A DNA stretch of 50,279 bases, taken from assembly GCA_005879985.1 (NCBI GenBank), contig VBIA01000125.1:10861-61139 (forward strand). Direction: 5' to 3'. The stretch's first letter is position 1; each line of letters starts with the position of its first letter. The stretch is from Chloroflexota bacterium. Its GTDB lineage: Bacteria; Chloroflexota; Dormibacteria; Dormibacterales; Dormibacteraceae. The position numbers and the translations under genes are program-made. Shown piece by piece: positions 16,126 through 23,349 of the stretch. Below the pieces are notes generated by a model. It had not been told where the DNA came from, did no database searches, and was given only the letters and a program-made list of their open reading frames with translations.

Positions 16126-17024
16126 GTAACCAGCACCCGGCGAATTTCGGGGAGGCCTTTCGCCAGCTGCGACCACGATCGGCCTTTGTCGGTCGAGGTG
16201 AACAGGCGTCCGTCCTCCGAGCCGAACGCCGCAAGCGAGCCGTCGGGCTTCGCGTCGAGGCAGTAGGTGTCGATGTTGTGCCCGAACCAACCGGGAAGCC
16301 CGCCGTCGCATCGCTCGAACGAGCTTCCGTCGATGGGTCCGCGGTAGACGGCGCTCCGCCCGCCGCGCGGTCCGGTCGACGCGGTCAGCAGGATCGTGTC
16401 GCCGCATACCGCTACGGCCCGGCAGTACGACGCGTGCAGGCCTTCGTCCGAGGTGCTCCAGGTCGCGCCCTTGTCGCCGCTGACGCTCAGCCCGCCGGCG
16501 CCCGCTGCGTAAACGTTGCCGTGGCCCGTGGTCACCTGGTGCACGTCCGCCTCGATCTCGATCGTCGCCTGCCACGACTTGCCGTGGTCCTGCGAGCGGA
16601 GGACGCCGCCGACGTGCACGTTCACGTAGACCGTGTCGCCGTCCTCGGTGAGAGAGCGCGTGTCCGGTGGGCCGCCCCACGGCGTGAACCACTCCTTGCG
16701 GCCCGGCGCGCGCTCGAATGAATCGACCCGCTCCACGCCCTTGCCGGCGATGCGACAGAGGCGGGCCCTCGACGTGCCGACGATCACGCCCGCGCGTGTG
16801 TCCGCGATGCATTTGGCCTGCAGGCCGCTCATACGCGCGACGCTGAACCACCACTCGACGCCCGCGGTGTGCACAATCTCGCGACCGTCGAGGATGGCCC
16901 ACAGCTCCCACCCTTCGGGCGCCACATGCGTGATAGCGCGTCCCTCGTGCTCGCCTCGGTGGTTGCCTGTGGACAGGTCGAATCGATGCAGCCCGTCGTT
17001 GGTTCCGACCAGGATCTCTGCCAA
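16122..17024 (-). CDS. beta-propeller (Asp-box/BNR, WD40/YVTN-like) protein
   Basis: The 300-residue protein is made of repeated four-stranded blades with Asp-box-type turns: RSQDHGKSWQA, VSGDKGATWST, TSTDKGRSWSQ, with degenerate copies such as VGTNDGLHRFD at the start. No signal peptide is visible, so it is probably cytoplasmic. Such propellers are usually ligand- or protein-binding, and sialidase-type catalytic arginine/tyrosine residues cannot be picked out. It lies 12 nt after cydB on the same strand and may be co-transcribed with the oxidase genes, though a link to oxidase assembly is speculative. Confidence 0.75.
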   Translation of the reverse strand: MAEILVGTNDGLHRFDLSTGNHRGEHEGRAITHVAPEGWELWAILDGREIVHTAGVEWWFSVARMSGLQAKCIADTRAGVIVGTSRARLCRIAGKGVERVDSFERAPGRKEWFTPWGGPPDTRSLTEDGDTVYVNVHVGGVLRSQDHGKSWQATIEIEADVHQVTTGHGNVYAAGAGGLSVSGDKGATWSTSDEGLHASYCRAVAVCGDTILLTASTGPRGGRSAVYRGPIDGSSFERCDGGLPGWFGHNIDTYCLDAKPDGSLAAFGSEDGRLFTSTDKGRSWSQLAKGLPEIRRVLVT

Positions 17025-17036
17025 CTCGCGATAACG

Positions 17037-18047
17037 CTACTCGACGAGCTTGGTGCGCTGGTCGAGGTAGATGAGCAGCCCAAGGGCGGGCGCGATGACG
17101 AGCGCGAGGCCGGCGGTCACGACGAGCAGCAAGACCTGCGTGGCGTACGGCGCGATGGCCTGCGAGATCGTTAGCTGTCCGGGCAGCACGTAGGGCGACT
17201 GCGCGAACGCCCAGGCGAAAACCATGGACCCGACCGCCGCCACAGTCAGAAGGCGGTAGAAGCGGAAGATGCCGCGCCACAGCAGGAACGCGACCAGCGG
17301 GGTGGCGAGCATCGTGACGAGCGCGAAGGGCAGGCCGGGGCCCGCCAGCATCGATCGGAAGAGCGTAGGGCTCTGCACGCCGATGGCGACCAGCGCCGCG
17401 GTGCCTGTCGCGATGAGGACAATCGCGGCGACCACCGCCCGGCGGCGAAAGTAGGCGGTCATCTCGGCGTCGCCAACTCGCCGAGCGTCGCCGACCAGGA
17501 ATGAGGCTCCGCTGAATGCCGTGGCGGCGACCGATACAACCCCGAACCCGATCGACATTGGGCTGAACCAGACCTCCCAAACGGACCGGCTTGGCTCGAG
17601 CAACCCGACGCGGCCAGACGCGATCGCGCCGAGGCAGGCGGCGAAGAAGAACGGGGTGAGGATCGACGAGATGCCGAAGACGAGGTCGGCCGCGCGATGC
17701 GTGCGCGGATCCTCGGCGATGTGCCGGAAAGCAAAGAAGGCGCCGCGCAGGATCAGGCCGAGGAGCGCGAGCGCGAAGAGCAGGTACAGGCTGGCGAACG
17801 CCGACTGGAACAGGAGTGGGAATCCGGTCCAGCAAACGACGATGCTCAGGACGAGCCACACGTTGTTGACCTCCCACACCGGGGCCATCGCGAGGTCGAT
17901 GAGGTGGCGGGCTTTGTGGCCGGTCGGGCTGTTGCCCGCGAGCAGATCCCAGATGCCGGCGCCGAAATCCACTCCGCCGGCGGTGCTGTAGGCCGTGATG
18001 CCGAGCAGCAGCACCAGCGCGACAGTGTTGGGAAGCAGGGCGCTCAT
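17037..18047 (-). CDS. cydB: cytochrome bd ubiquinol oxidase subunit II
   Basis: The 336-residue membrane protein has about eight to nine hydrophobic helices. Subunit II landmarks are TAYSTAGGVDFGAGIWDLL at the N-terminus, APVWEVNNVWL in helix 2 and FFFAACLGAI midway. CydB supports the heme-bearing subunit I in quinol oxidation and O2 reduction to water without proton pumping, typically at low oxygen. ATG 18047 is chosen because it gives the canonical N-terminus and overlaps the cydA TGA (ATGA). The frame stays open ~115 codons upstream, but that part is antisense-like low-complexity and lies inside cydA. Confidence 0.9.
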   Translation of the reverse strand: MSALLPNTVALVLLLGITAYSTAGGVDFGAGIWDLLAGNSPTGHKARHLIDLAMAPVWEVNNVWLVLSIVVCWTGFPLLFQSAFASLYLLFALALLGLILRGAFFAFRHIAEDPRTHRAADLVFGISSILTPFFFAACLGAIASGRVGLLEPSRSVWEVWFSPMSIGFGVVSVAATAFSGASFLVGDARRVGDAEMTAYFRRRAVVAAIVLIATGTAALVAIGVQSPTLFRSMLAGPGLPFALVTMLATPLVAFLLWRGIFRFYRLLTVAAVGSMVFAWAFAQSPYVLPGQLTISQAIAPYATQVLLLVVTAGLALVIAPALGLLIYLDQRTKLVE

Positions 18048-19429
18048 GCCCGTGGTCCGTAGGGGACGCGAACCTCCGGCTCTCTCGCCTCGGTCGCATC
18101 CTCGCGCCGCCACCTCGCCGCGAGCTTCAGCAGCAGCGTGATGAAGAAGTACGCGATCAGCGCGTACACGACGACCAGTACCGAGAGCATCGTCCACACG
18201 AACGCCGCGGGCGCGTCGGTCACGGCGTCGGAGACGCGCATCACGTCGTAGACGATCCACGGCTGCCGCCCGACCTCGGTGGTGACCCATCCCGACTCGA
18301 CCGCCAGGTACGACCCGATGCCGGCGAGCGCGGCGAGCCTGTAGAACAAGACGCTGTCGGGCAGCTTGCGCCGCCGCGCCAGGATCCAGAGGTACCACGC
18401 CGAGAGTGCCGCGCCGACAGTGCCGAGGCCGACCATCAGGTCGAAGGCGAGATGGGCGATGTTGCTCTCGACGATGTTCGGCCGAGCGTCGGGCGCGAAC
18501 GAGGTCAGCCCGCGAATCACCGCGTTCGGCGAATAGCCGACCAGGATCGAGTCGAGCGACGGAAGCTCGACCCCGAGGTGGATGGCGCCCGAGCTGTCGA
18601 GCACGCCGCCGACGACCTCAGGGTTGTGGTCGCGCGTCGTCCACGTGATCTCCATCGCGGCGAACTTGGCCGGTTGGTCCTGCACGAGTGCGCGCGCGGC
18701 CAGGTCACCGACCACCAACTGCACGGGCGTCAGCGCAGCGGCGACCGTGAATGGGACCGCGAACGCGAGCCGCTGGTAGTGGTCTCGTTTGCCCCGCAGC
18801 CAGGCGACCGCGTACACCGACGCGATCACGAATCCCGCGGTGATGTAGATCGCGAGCAGGAAGTGCCAGAACTCGTAGGCGAGCGCCGGCGTGAAGAGCG
18901 CGGCCATGGTATCGACGCTCACCAGCCGGCCCGCGTCGATCGTCACCCCGCCCGGCGTGTTCATCCAGGAATTGGCCGATAGCACCCCGAAAGCGCCGAG
19001 CAGGCCGGCGGGCGGGAGAGCGAGGCCGGTGAGGAAATGCGCCCGCGGCGAAAGGCGCTTCCAGCCGTACAGGTAGATGCTGATGAAGATCGCCTCCATG
19101 AAGAAGGCGAGGCCTTCGATCGCGAAGCCCAGGCCGAACGCAGCGCCGAAGCGGCCCATCATGCGCGGCCACAAGATGCCGAACTCGAATGAGAGGATCG
19201 TCCCGGTCACTGCGCCGACGGCGAACTGCACGGCCATCACCACCGACCAGCGCCGCGCGATCTTCAGCGCGATGGGGTCCTTGCGCCAGATCCCGATTCC
19301 TTCCATCAGGAGCGTCAGCGTCGGCATCGCCACGCCGAGCGGCACCAGGAGGATGTGCGACGCGAGCGTAAACGCCATCTGGATGCGGCTCGGCAGCAGC
19401 GCCTCGCCGGCCAGCCAGAGGGCAGCCAC
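18044..19429 (-). CDS. cydA: cytochrome bd ubiquinol oxidase subunit I
   Basis: The 461-residue protein binds hemes b558, b595 and d. Visible landmarks are the first-helix His in RIQMAFTLASHILL, the LAYEFWHFLLAIYI helix with its heme His, the Q-loop start KFAAMEITWTTRDHNPE, and the conserved GRQPWIVYDVMR late in the protein. The Q-loop is short, as in the S-type (CIO-like) subfamily. Start GTG 19429 gives an N-terminus like those enzymes. The gene diverges from the Crp/Fnr regulator across 72 bp, which suggests oxygen- or redox-responsive control, although no clear FNR/CRP palindrome is visible there. cydDC export genes are not in the window. Confidence 0.92.
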   Translation of the reverse strand: MAALWLAGEALLPSRIQMAFTLASHILLVPLGVAMPTLTLLMEGIGIWRKDPIALKIARRWSVVMAVQFAVGAVTGTILSFEFGILWPRMMGRFGAAFGLGFAIEGLAFFMEAIFISIYLYGWKRLSPRAHFLTGLALPPAGLLGAFGVLSANSWMNTPGGVTIDAGRLVSVDTMAALFTPALAYEFWHFLLAIYITAGFVIASVYAVAWLRGKRDHYQRLAFAVPFTVAAALTPVQLVVGDLAARALVQDQPAKFAAMEITWTTRDHNPEVVGGVLDSSGAIHLGVELPSLDSILVGYSPNAVIRGLTSFAPDARPNIVESNIAHLAFDLMVGLGTVGAALSAWYLWILARRRKLPDSVLFYRLAALAGIGSYLAVESGWVTTEVGRQPWIVYDVMRVSDAVTDAPAAFVWTMLSVLVVVYALIAYFFITLLLKLAARWRREDATEAREPEVRVPYGPRA

Positions 19430-19501
19430 GATCGAAAACTAGCACCGAACCGATCAGCGCTGCCTGACACGCCGGAGACGTTTGCGGATGATGTAGGGCG
19501 C

Positions 19502-20170
19502 ATGAAGCAGCCGGATGACGCGCTCGCCGTCCTCCGCCGGTCGCGCCTCTTCGACAGCGCCTCCCCTGGAGATCTGGCTGCCCTGCTGAAGGAATCACGC
19601 TGGCGGAAGTACCCGGCCGACTCCTACCTCTTTCGCGAGGGCGACCCCGCCGACCACCTGCTCATCGTCGCGAGCGGCGAGGTGAAGATCTCGCGGGCCA
19701 CGGAGTCGGGCAGCGACGTGGTGTTCGCGGTGCTCGGCCCGGGCGACGCGCTGGGCGAGCTGGGCGCTCTGGAAGAAGGTGCGTCACGAAGCGCTGACGC
19801 CAGGGCGCTTTCGGAGGCCGAGTGCCTGGTCATCCACCGGCCCGCGCTGGTGCGGTTCCTGACGGCCCACCCCGCGGCGATGTGGGGCGTGGTCAACGTG
19901 CTGACGTCCTACATCCGTACCAAGGACGAGGCGTTCGTCGACCTGGCGGTTCGCGACATCCCCGGGCGCGTGGCGCGCAAGCTCCTCGACCTGGCCGGGA
20001 CGCAGAGCACGTTCGCGCTGTCGCAGTCGACGCTCGCCGGCCTGGTAGGCGCCAGCCGCGAGAACGTCAACCGCGCCCTTTCGCGCTTCGCCTCGCTCGG
20101 CTACATCAGCCTCGACCGCGGCCGAATCACGCTGCTGCGGCCAGACGAGCTGCGGCGACGCGGGGAGTGA
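19502..20170 (+). CDS. Crp/Fnr-family transcriptional regulator
   Basis: The 222-residue protein has a cyclic-nucleotide-binding beta-roll (YLFREGDPADHLLIVASGEV; GDALGELGALEEG) and a C-terminal winged helix (TLAGLVGASRENVNRALSRF followed by GYISLDRGRITLL). No N-terminal cysteine cluster is present, so it is not an FNR-type iron-sulfur sensor. GELGALEEG followed by SRSADARA resembles a degenerate phosphate-binding cassette, so cAMP binding is possible. ATG 19502 is chosen; the open frame upstream to 19355 runs back across the divergent promoter. It likely regulates cydAB, and two cyclase-domain proteins in the window make a cAMP link worth testing. Confidence 0.86.
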   Translation: MKQPDDALAVLRRSRLFDSASPGDLAALLKESRWRKYPADSYLFREGDPADHLLIVASGEVKISRATESGSDVVFAVLGPGDALGELGALEEGASRSADARALSEAECLVIHRPALVRFLTAHPAAMWGVVNVLTSYIRTKDEAFVDLAVRDIPGRVARKLLDLAGTQSTFALSQSTLAGLVGASRENVNRALSRFASLGYISLDRGRITLLRPDELRRRGE

Positions 20171-20255
20171 TGAACAGCACAGGCGGTGCGTGATGCGCGG
20201 CATAGGCCGCGCGCCCTTCGGCCTCCATGCTGGCCGTCGAAGGAGGTCGGGAGAG

Positions 20256-20393
20256 ATGAGCGAGAACTACCACGAGTACGTGCGCAGGATGGCCCAGGTC
20301 CGAGCGGGGCGAGAGGGAAACCGGCCGCTGCACCGCCAGCTCGTCGAGCTGCTGCAGTTCGTGCTGGAATGCGAAGCCGCGTGGCTTGACTGA
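20256..20393 (+). CDS. 45-residue peptide upstream of the YcaO-TfuA genes; candidate modified-peptide precursor or small partner
   Basis: A short ORF of 45 codons starts at ATG 20256, 8 nt after a perfect AAGGAGGT (20240-20247), far stronger than the Shine-Dalgarno of most neighbours. The product begins MSENYHEYVRRMAQVR, has a charged middle, then a helical hydrophobic stretch QLVELLQFVLE and ends CEAAWLD, with its single Cys near the C-terminus. A longer in-frame start at 20193 exists but lacks a ribosome site. It is the first gene of a same-strand run that includes YcaO and TfuA. It has no recognisable family; precursor status is inferred from position and size only. Confidence 0.6.
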   Translation: MSENYHEYVRRMAQVRAGREGNRPLHRQLVELLQFVLECEAAWLD

Positions 20394-20413
20394 ATCCAGC
20401 CCACGAATACAAT
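20386..20413 (+). promoter_or_regulatory. sigma-70-like promoter TTGACT-16-TACAAT
   Basis: The -35 box TTGACT (20386-20391) and -10 box TACAAT (20408-20413) are separated by 16 nt, each differing from consensus at one position. The -35 box overlaps the stop codon of the 45-residue ORF. Transcripts would begin near 20420 and carry the 92-residue gene, YcaO and TfuA. Confidence 0.65.
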
Positions 20414-20473
20414 TCGGCCACCCGCTGCTGAGGCGGCGTCCGGCTTGCATCGAGCAGGAGGTGAAGACAAGCC

Positions 20474-20752
20474 ATGGCTGAGGAACCGCTCCACGCTGGG
20501 GTTCTGATCTCGGGCGCAACGGGCCGAGTCTTTTGGATCCGCGACGACGATGACACGCCGAAGGAGATCCTGCGCGAAGAACAGGAAGACCTGCTCGAGG
20601 GGGCCCAAGCCTTCGCGGAAAGACGGGGCAACCAGTTTATGACGATGCCCCTGCCTGAGGAGCTGTTCCAACTGCTCGACGCAGCGTTCGGACCGCTCGC
20701 TCCTAACGGCGTCGTTCACCACAAGACTTTCCACATGGGCGGGCGCTCCTAG
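20474..20752 (+). CDS. 92-residue acidic protein of the YcaO-TfuA locus, function unknown
   Basis: ATG 20474 follows AGGAGGTGA (20456-20464) at optimal spacing. The protein starts MAEEPLHAGVLISGATGRVF, has an acidic WIRDDDDTPKEILREEQEDL segment, a helix-rich centre and a His-containing tail GVVHHKTFHMGGRS. It has no signal peptide, no membrane segment and no Cys. I do not recognise the family. It is the gene immediately before YcaO (14 nt gap) and has its own promoter, so it is either the substrate, a peptide-recognition partner, or an unrelated small protein. Its globular-looking body argues against a simple leader-core precursor, though the His/Thr-rich tail could be modified. Confidence 0.7.
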   Translation: MAEEPLHAGVLISGATGRVFWIRDDDDTPKEILREEQEDLLEGAQAFAERRGNQFMTMPLPEELFQLLDAAFGPLAPNGVVHHKTFHMGGRS

Positions 20753-20766
20753 CGGTCTGGCGCTGC

Positions 20767-21984
20767 ATGGGGCTGGTCAAGGCCTATCGCGCCGGAACGC
20801 ACCGTTCGGTGGCGCCTGACGAGACCGTCCGCCGGGCGTGGCGGTTGGCGCCCGTCATGGGCATCACCCGCATAGGCAATGTCACGGGCCTGGACGTGGT
20901 CGGCGTTCCGGTCGTCATGGTCATCCGGCCCAACGCGCGCTCGCTGGCGGTGGCACAAGGCAAAGGCCTCACCCTGGCCGCGGCCAGGGCGTCCGGCCTG
21001 ATGGAGTCCATAGAGAGCTACCACGCCGAGACGATCACGCTGCCGCTGCGCTACTGCAGCCTCAACGAGCTGCGTTATGCCCATCGAGTCGTGGATCCGT
21101 CGCAGTGGCCGGCCGTGGCGACAAGCTCGTTTCACCCGAATTTGCGGCTGCTCTGGTGCGAAGGCAGGGATCTCATGGACGGCGAGCCCGCCTTCGTCCC
21201 TTACGAGCTGGTCCACACCGACTACACGTGGCCCCAGCCGGCCGGCAGCGGATGCTTCGCAGCTTCGTCTAACGGACTTGCATCAGGCAACCATATGCTC
21301 GAGGCGATCAGCCACGCGATCTGTGAAGTCGTCGAGCGCGACGCCAACACGCTCTGGATGCTCCGTCAGCCAGGCGATCGTGAGTCTCGGCAGCTTGACC
21401 TGTCCACGATCGACGACGTGGCTTGCGCGGAGGTCATCGGCAAGTTCGAGGCAGCAGGCCTCATGGTCAGCGCGTGGGACATGACCACAGACATCGACAT
21501 CGCGTCCTTCTACTGTGTCGTCTTCAATGCTTCCGAAGATCCAACCCGCTGGTTGCCGCCGGCGGCTGGGGCTGGCAGCCACCCATCGCGCGCGATCGCG
21601 CTTCTGCGCGCCCTGACGGAGGCCGCGCAGACGAGGCTCGTGCAGATATCGGGGTCGAGGGATGACGTCGGCCGGGACAGCTATACGCGCCATCGCTATG
21701 CCGGAGTCCTGGACGAACTGCGTGCTCACGCCGGGCGGCCCGGACCGCGCAACTTTCGCGACGCACCCGACTGCGATGCCGACACTTTTGAGGATGACGT
21801 CGCCTGGCTTTTGACCCGCCTGCGGAAGGCCGGTGTGAATCACGTGGTCGCCATCGACCTCACCAACGCCGCGTTCAAGCTCCCGGTAGTGCGTGTCTTG
21901 ATACCCGGCCTCGATGGACCGCATGAAGTGCCCGGTTACGTTGCCGGCGTGCGCGCGCAGGCCATGCTGGCCGCGCCGTCGTGA
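20767..21984 (+). CDS. YcaO-domain ATP-dependent cyclodehydratase/thioamide-forming enzyme
   Basis: The 405-residue protein has YcaO ATP/Mg-binding signatures in order: ARASGLMESIESYHAE (~75-90), EAISHAICEVVERDA (~179-193) and RALTEAAQTRLVQISGSRDD (~281-300). YcaO enzymes phosphorylate a peptide amide oxygen. With TfuA, the known outcome is replacement by sulfur to give a thioamide, as in methyl-coenzyme M reductase and thioamitides. Its ATG lies 14 nt after the 92-residue gene, and its end overlaps the TfuA start by 4 nt (GTGA), so the two are translationally coupled. No E1-like or ocin-ThiF partner gene is nearby, which favours thioamidation over azoline formation. Confidence 0.9.
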   Translation: MGLVKAYRAGTHRSVAPDETVRRAWRLAPVMGITRIGNVTGLDVVGVPVVMVIRPNARSLAVAQGKGLTLAAARASGLMESIESYHAETITLPLRYCSLNELRYAHRVVDPSQWPAVATSSFHPNLRLLWCEGRDLMDGEPAFVPYELVHTDYTWPQPAGSGCFAASSNGLASGNHMLEAISHAICEVVERDANTLWMLRQPGDRESRQLDLSTIDDVACAEVIGKFEAAGLMVSAWDMTTDIDIASFYCVVFNASEDPTRWLPPAAGAGSHPSRAIALLRALTEAAQTRLVQISGSRDDVGRDSYTRHRYAGVLDELRAHAGRPGPRNFRDAPDCDADTFEDDVAWLLTRLRKAGVNHVVAIDLTNAAFKLPVVRVLIPGLDGPHEVPGYVAGVRAQAMLAAPS

Positions 21985-23336
21985 ACGCTGTCATCTTCAC
22001 GGGGCCCACCCTGAGCGCGGCGGAGGCGCAGCGTGAGCTCGAGGCCACGTACCTCCCTCCGGCCGCAGAAGGCGACGTATACCGCACGGCACGGAAAGGC
22101 CCCCAGGTGATCGGCATCATCGATGGTCATTTCGAGCGCCAGCCGGCGGTCTGGCACAAAGAGATCCTCTGGGCGATGAGTCGCGGCATTCATGTCTTCG
22201 GCGCGGCGAGCATGGGCGCACTGCGCGCCGCTGAGCTCGAGGTTTTTGGCATGGAAGGCGTGGGTTCGATCTTCGAGGCTTACCGCACCGGCGCGTTGGG
22301 GGACGACGACGAGGTCGCCGTGGCGCAGGCTCCCGCCGAGCTTGGCTTCCGCGCCCTCTCCGACGCCATGGTCGACATTCGTCACACGCTCGGCCTGGCT
22401 GTCCAGGCAAGCGTTCTGACGGCACCGATCGCCGCGGCGGTCGAGTCCATCGCGAAGGCTCTCTTCTATCCAGACCGCAGATACGCACGTGTGGTGCAGG
22501 ACGCCCGCGAGGTGGGGCTGCCTCCCGCCGAGCTCGCAGCACTGGAGGCCTGGCTGCCGGTGGGCAGGGCCTCACTCAAGCGCGAGGACGCGCTGGCGAT
22601 GCTGCGTACCATCCGAGATCGGCTCGCATCCGGGCTCGCGCCGAAGGCCGTGCGCTATGCGTTCGAGAACTCCTCGATGTGGGAGGCGGCTTGGCGCCTG
22701 GCCGGGGAGTCAGACGAATCTGATGTCATCCTGCTCGACTCGGTCCTCGACGAGCTGCGTCTCGAGGGCGAGGCCTACCTTCGCGTGCAACAGGCCGCGC
22801 TGACACGAGTTCTCGCCATCAAACATTCCTATGTGCAAGGCCTTGCGCAGGGCGGGCCTCAGCGAGTGTTCGCGGAGAGGCGCCTCTGGAGCCGGCACAA
22901 CGTCACCAATGCCGATGACCGCCGGCGCTGGATGGGGGCGAACCATGTCGACGACGCCCGCCTGCAGGGCCTGCTCGAGGATGAGGCTCGTGTCGGCTGG
23001 ATCACTAGCCTGGCCGGGCTCGACGCCAAGGGCTACATCCTGGATCAGCTCCGGGTGTCGGGAGATTATCCGCGGCTGGTCGAGCGACTGCGGGCCAAGC
23101 AGGCGGCCCTCGCCGCGCAAGGGATGGAAGACCCAACGCTCGAGGCCGCAGGACTGGCAGTGGACGAGCTGCACAGGTGGTATTTCGAGGAACGGCTCGG
23201 CCGCGCTGTGCCTGCCGACCTGTATGCGTACGTCGCCAACGTGGGCTACACCGGACTCGCTGCGTTCCATGCATCTGTCCTGCGCGAGTTCTGCTTCGTC
23301 AACGGGAGCCCGGTCACGACGCGTACCCAGGACTAG
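21981..23336 (+). CDS. TfuA-like protein with long C-terminal extension
   Basis: The 451-residue protein starts at GTG 21981 inside the YcaO stop. The N-terminal ~150 residues show the TfuA core: VIFTGPTLSAAEA, QVIGIIDGHFERQPAVWHKE, and ASMGALRAAELEVFGMEGVG, followed by YRTGALGDDDEVAV. TfuA is the usual partner of YcaO in thioamide formation and is thought to aid sulfur delivery. The remaining ~280 residues are helical and charged (WRLAGESDESDVILLDSVLD; RRWMGANHVDDARLQGLLED), with no family I recognise; they may recognise substrate. Nothing about its composition differs from its neighbours. Confidence 0.87.
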   Translation: MNAVIFTGPTLSAAEAQRELEATYLPPAAEGDVYRTARKGPQVIGIIDGHFERQPAVWHKEILWAMSRGIHVFGAASMGALRAAELEVFGMEGVGSIFEAYRTGALGDDDEVAVAQAPAELGFRALSDAMVDIRHTLGLAVQASVLTAPIAAAVESIAKALFYPDRRYARVVQDAREVGLPPAELAALEAWLPVGRASLKREDALAMLRTIRDRLASGLAPKAVRYAFENSSMWEAAWRLAGESDESDVILLDSVLDELRLEGEAYLRVQQAALTRVLAIKHSYVQGLAQGGPQRVFAERRLWSRHNVTNADDRRRWMGANHVDDARLQGLLEDEARVGWITSLAGLDAKGYILDQLRVSGDYPRLVERLRAKQAALAAQGMEDPTLEAAGLAVDELHRWYFEERLGRAVPADLYAYVANVGYTGLAAFHASVLREFCFVNGSPVTTRTQD

Positions 23337-23349
23337 GATTCGCGGCATC

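Noticed and set aside
19430-19501. FNR/CRP-type palindrome between cydA and the Crp/Fnr gene
   Set aside because: No TTGAT-N4-ATCAA or TGTGA-N6-TCACA-like site could be seen.
22831-23349. N-terminal extension of the ATPase-cyclase inside TfuA
   Set aside because: The extension is out-of-frame TfuA sequence; the family start is at GTG 23350.
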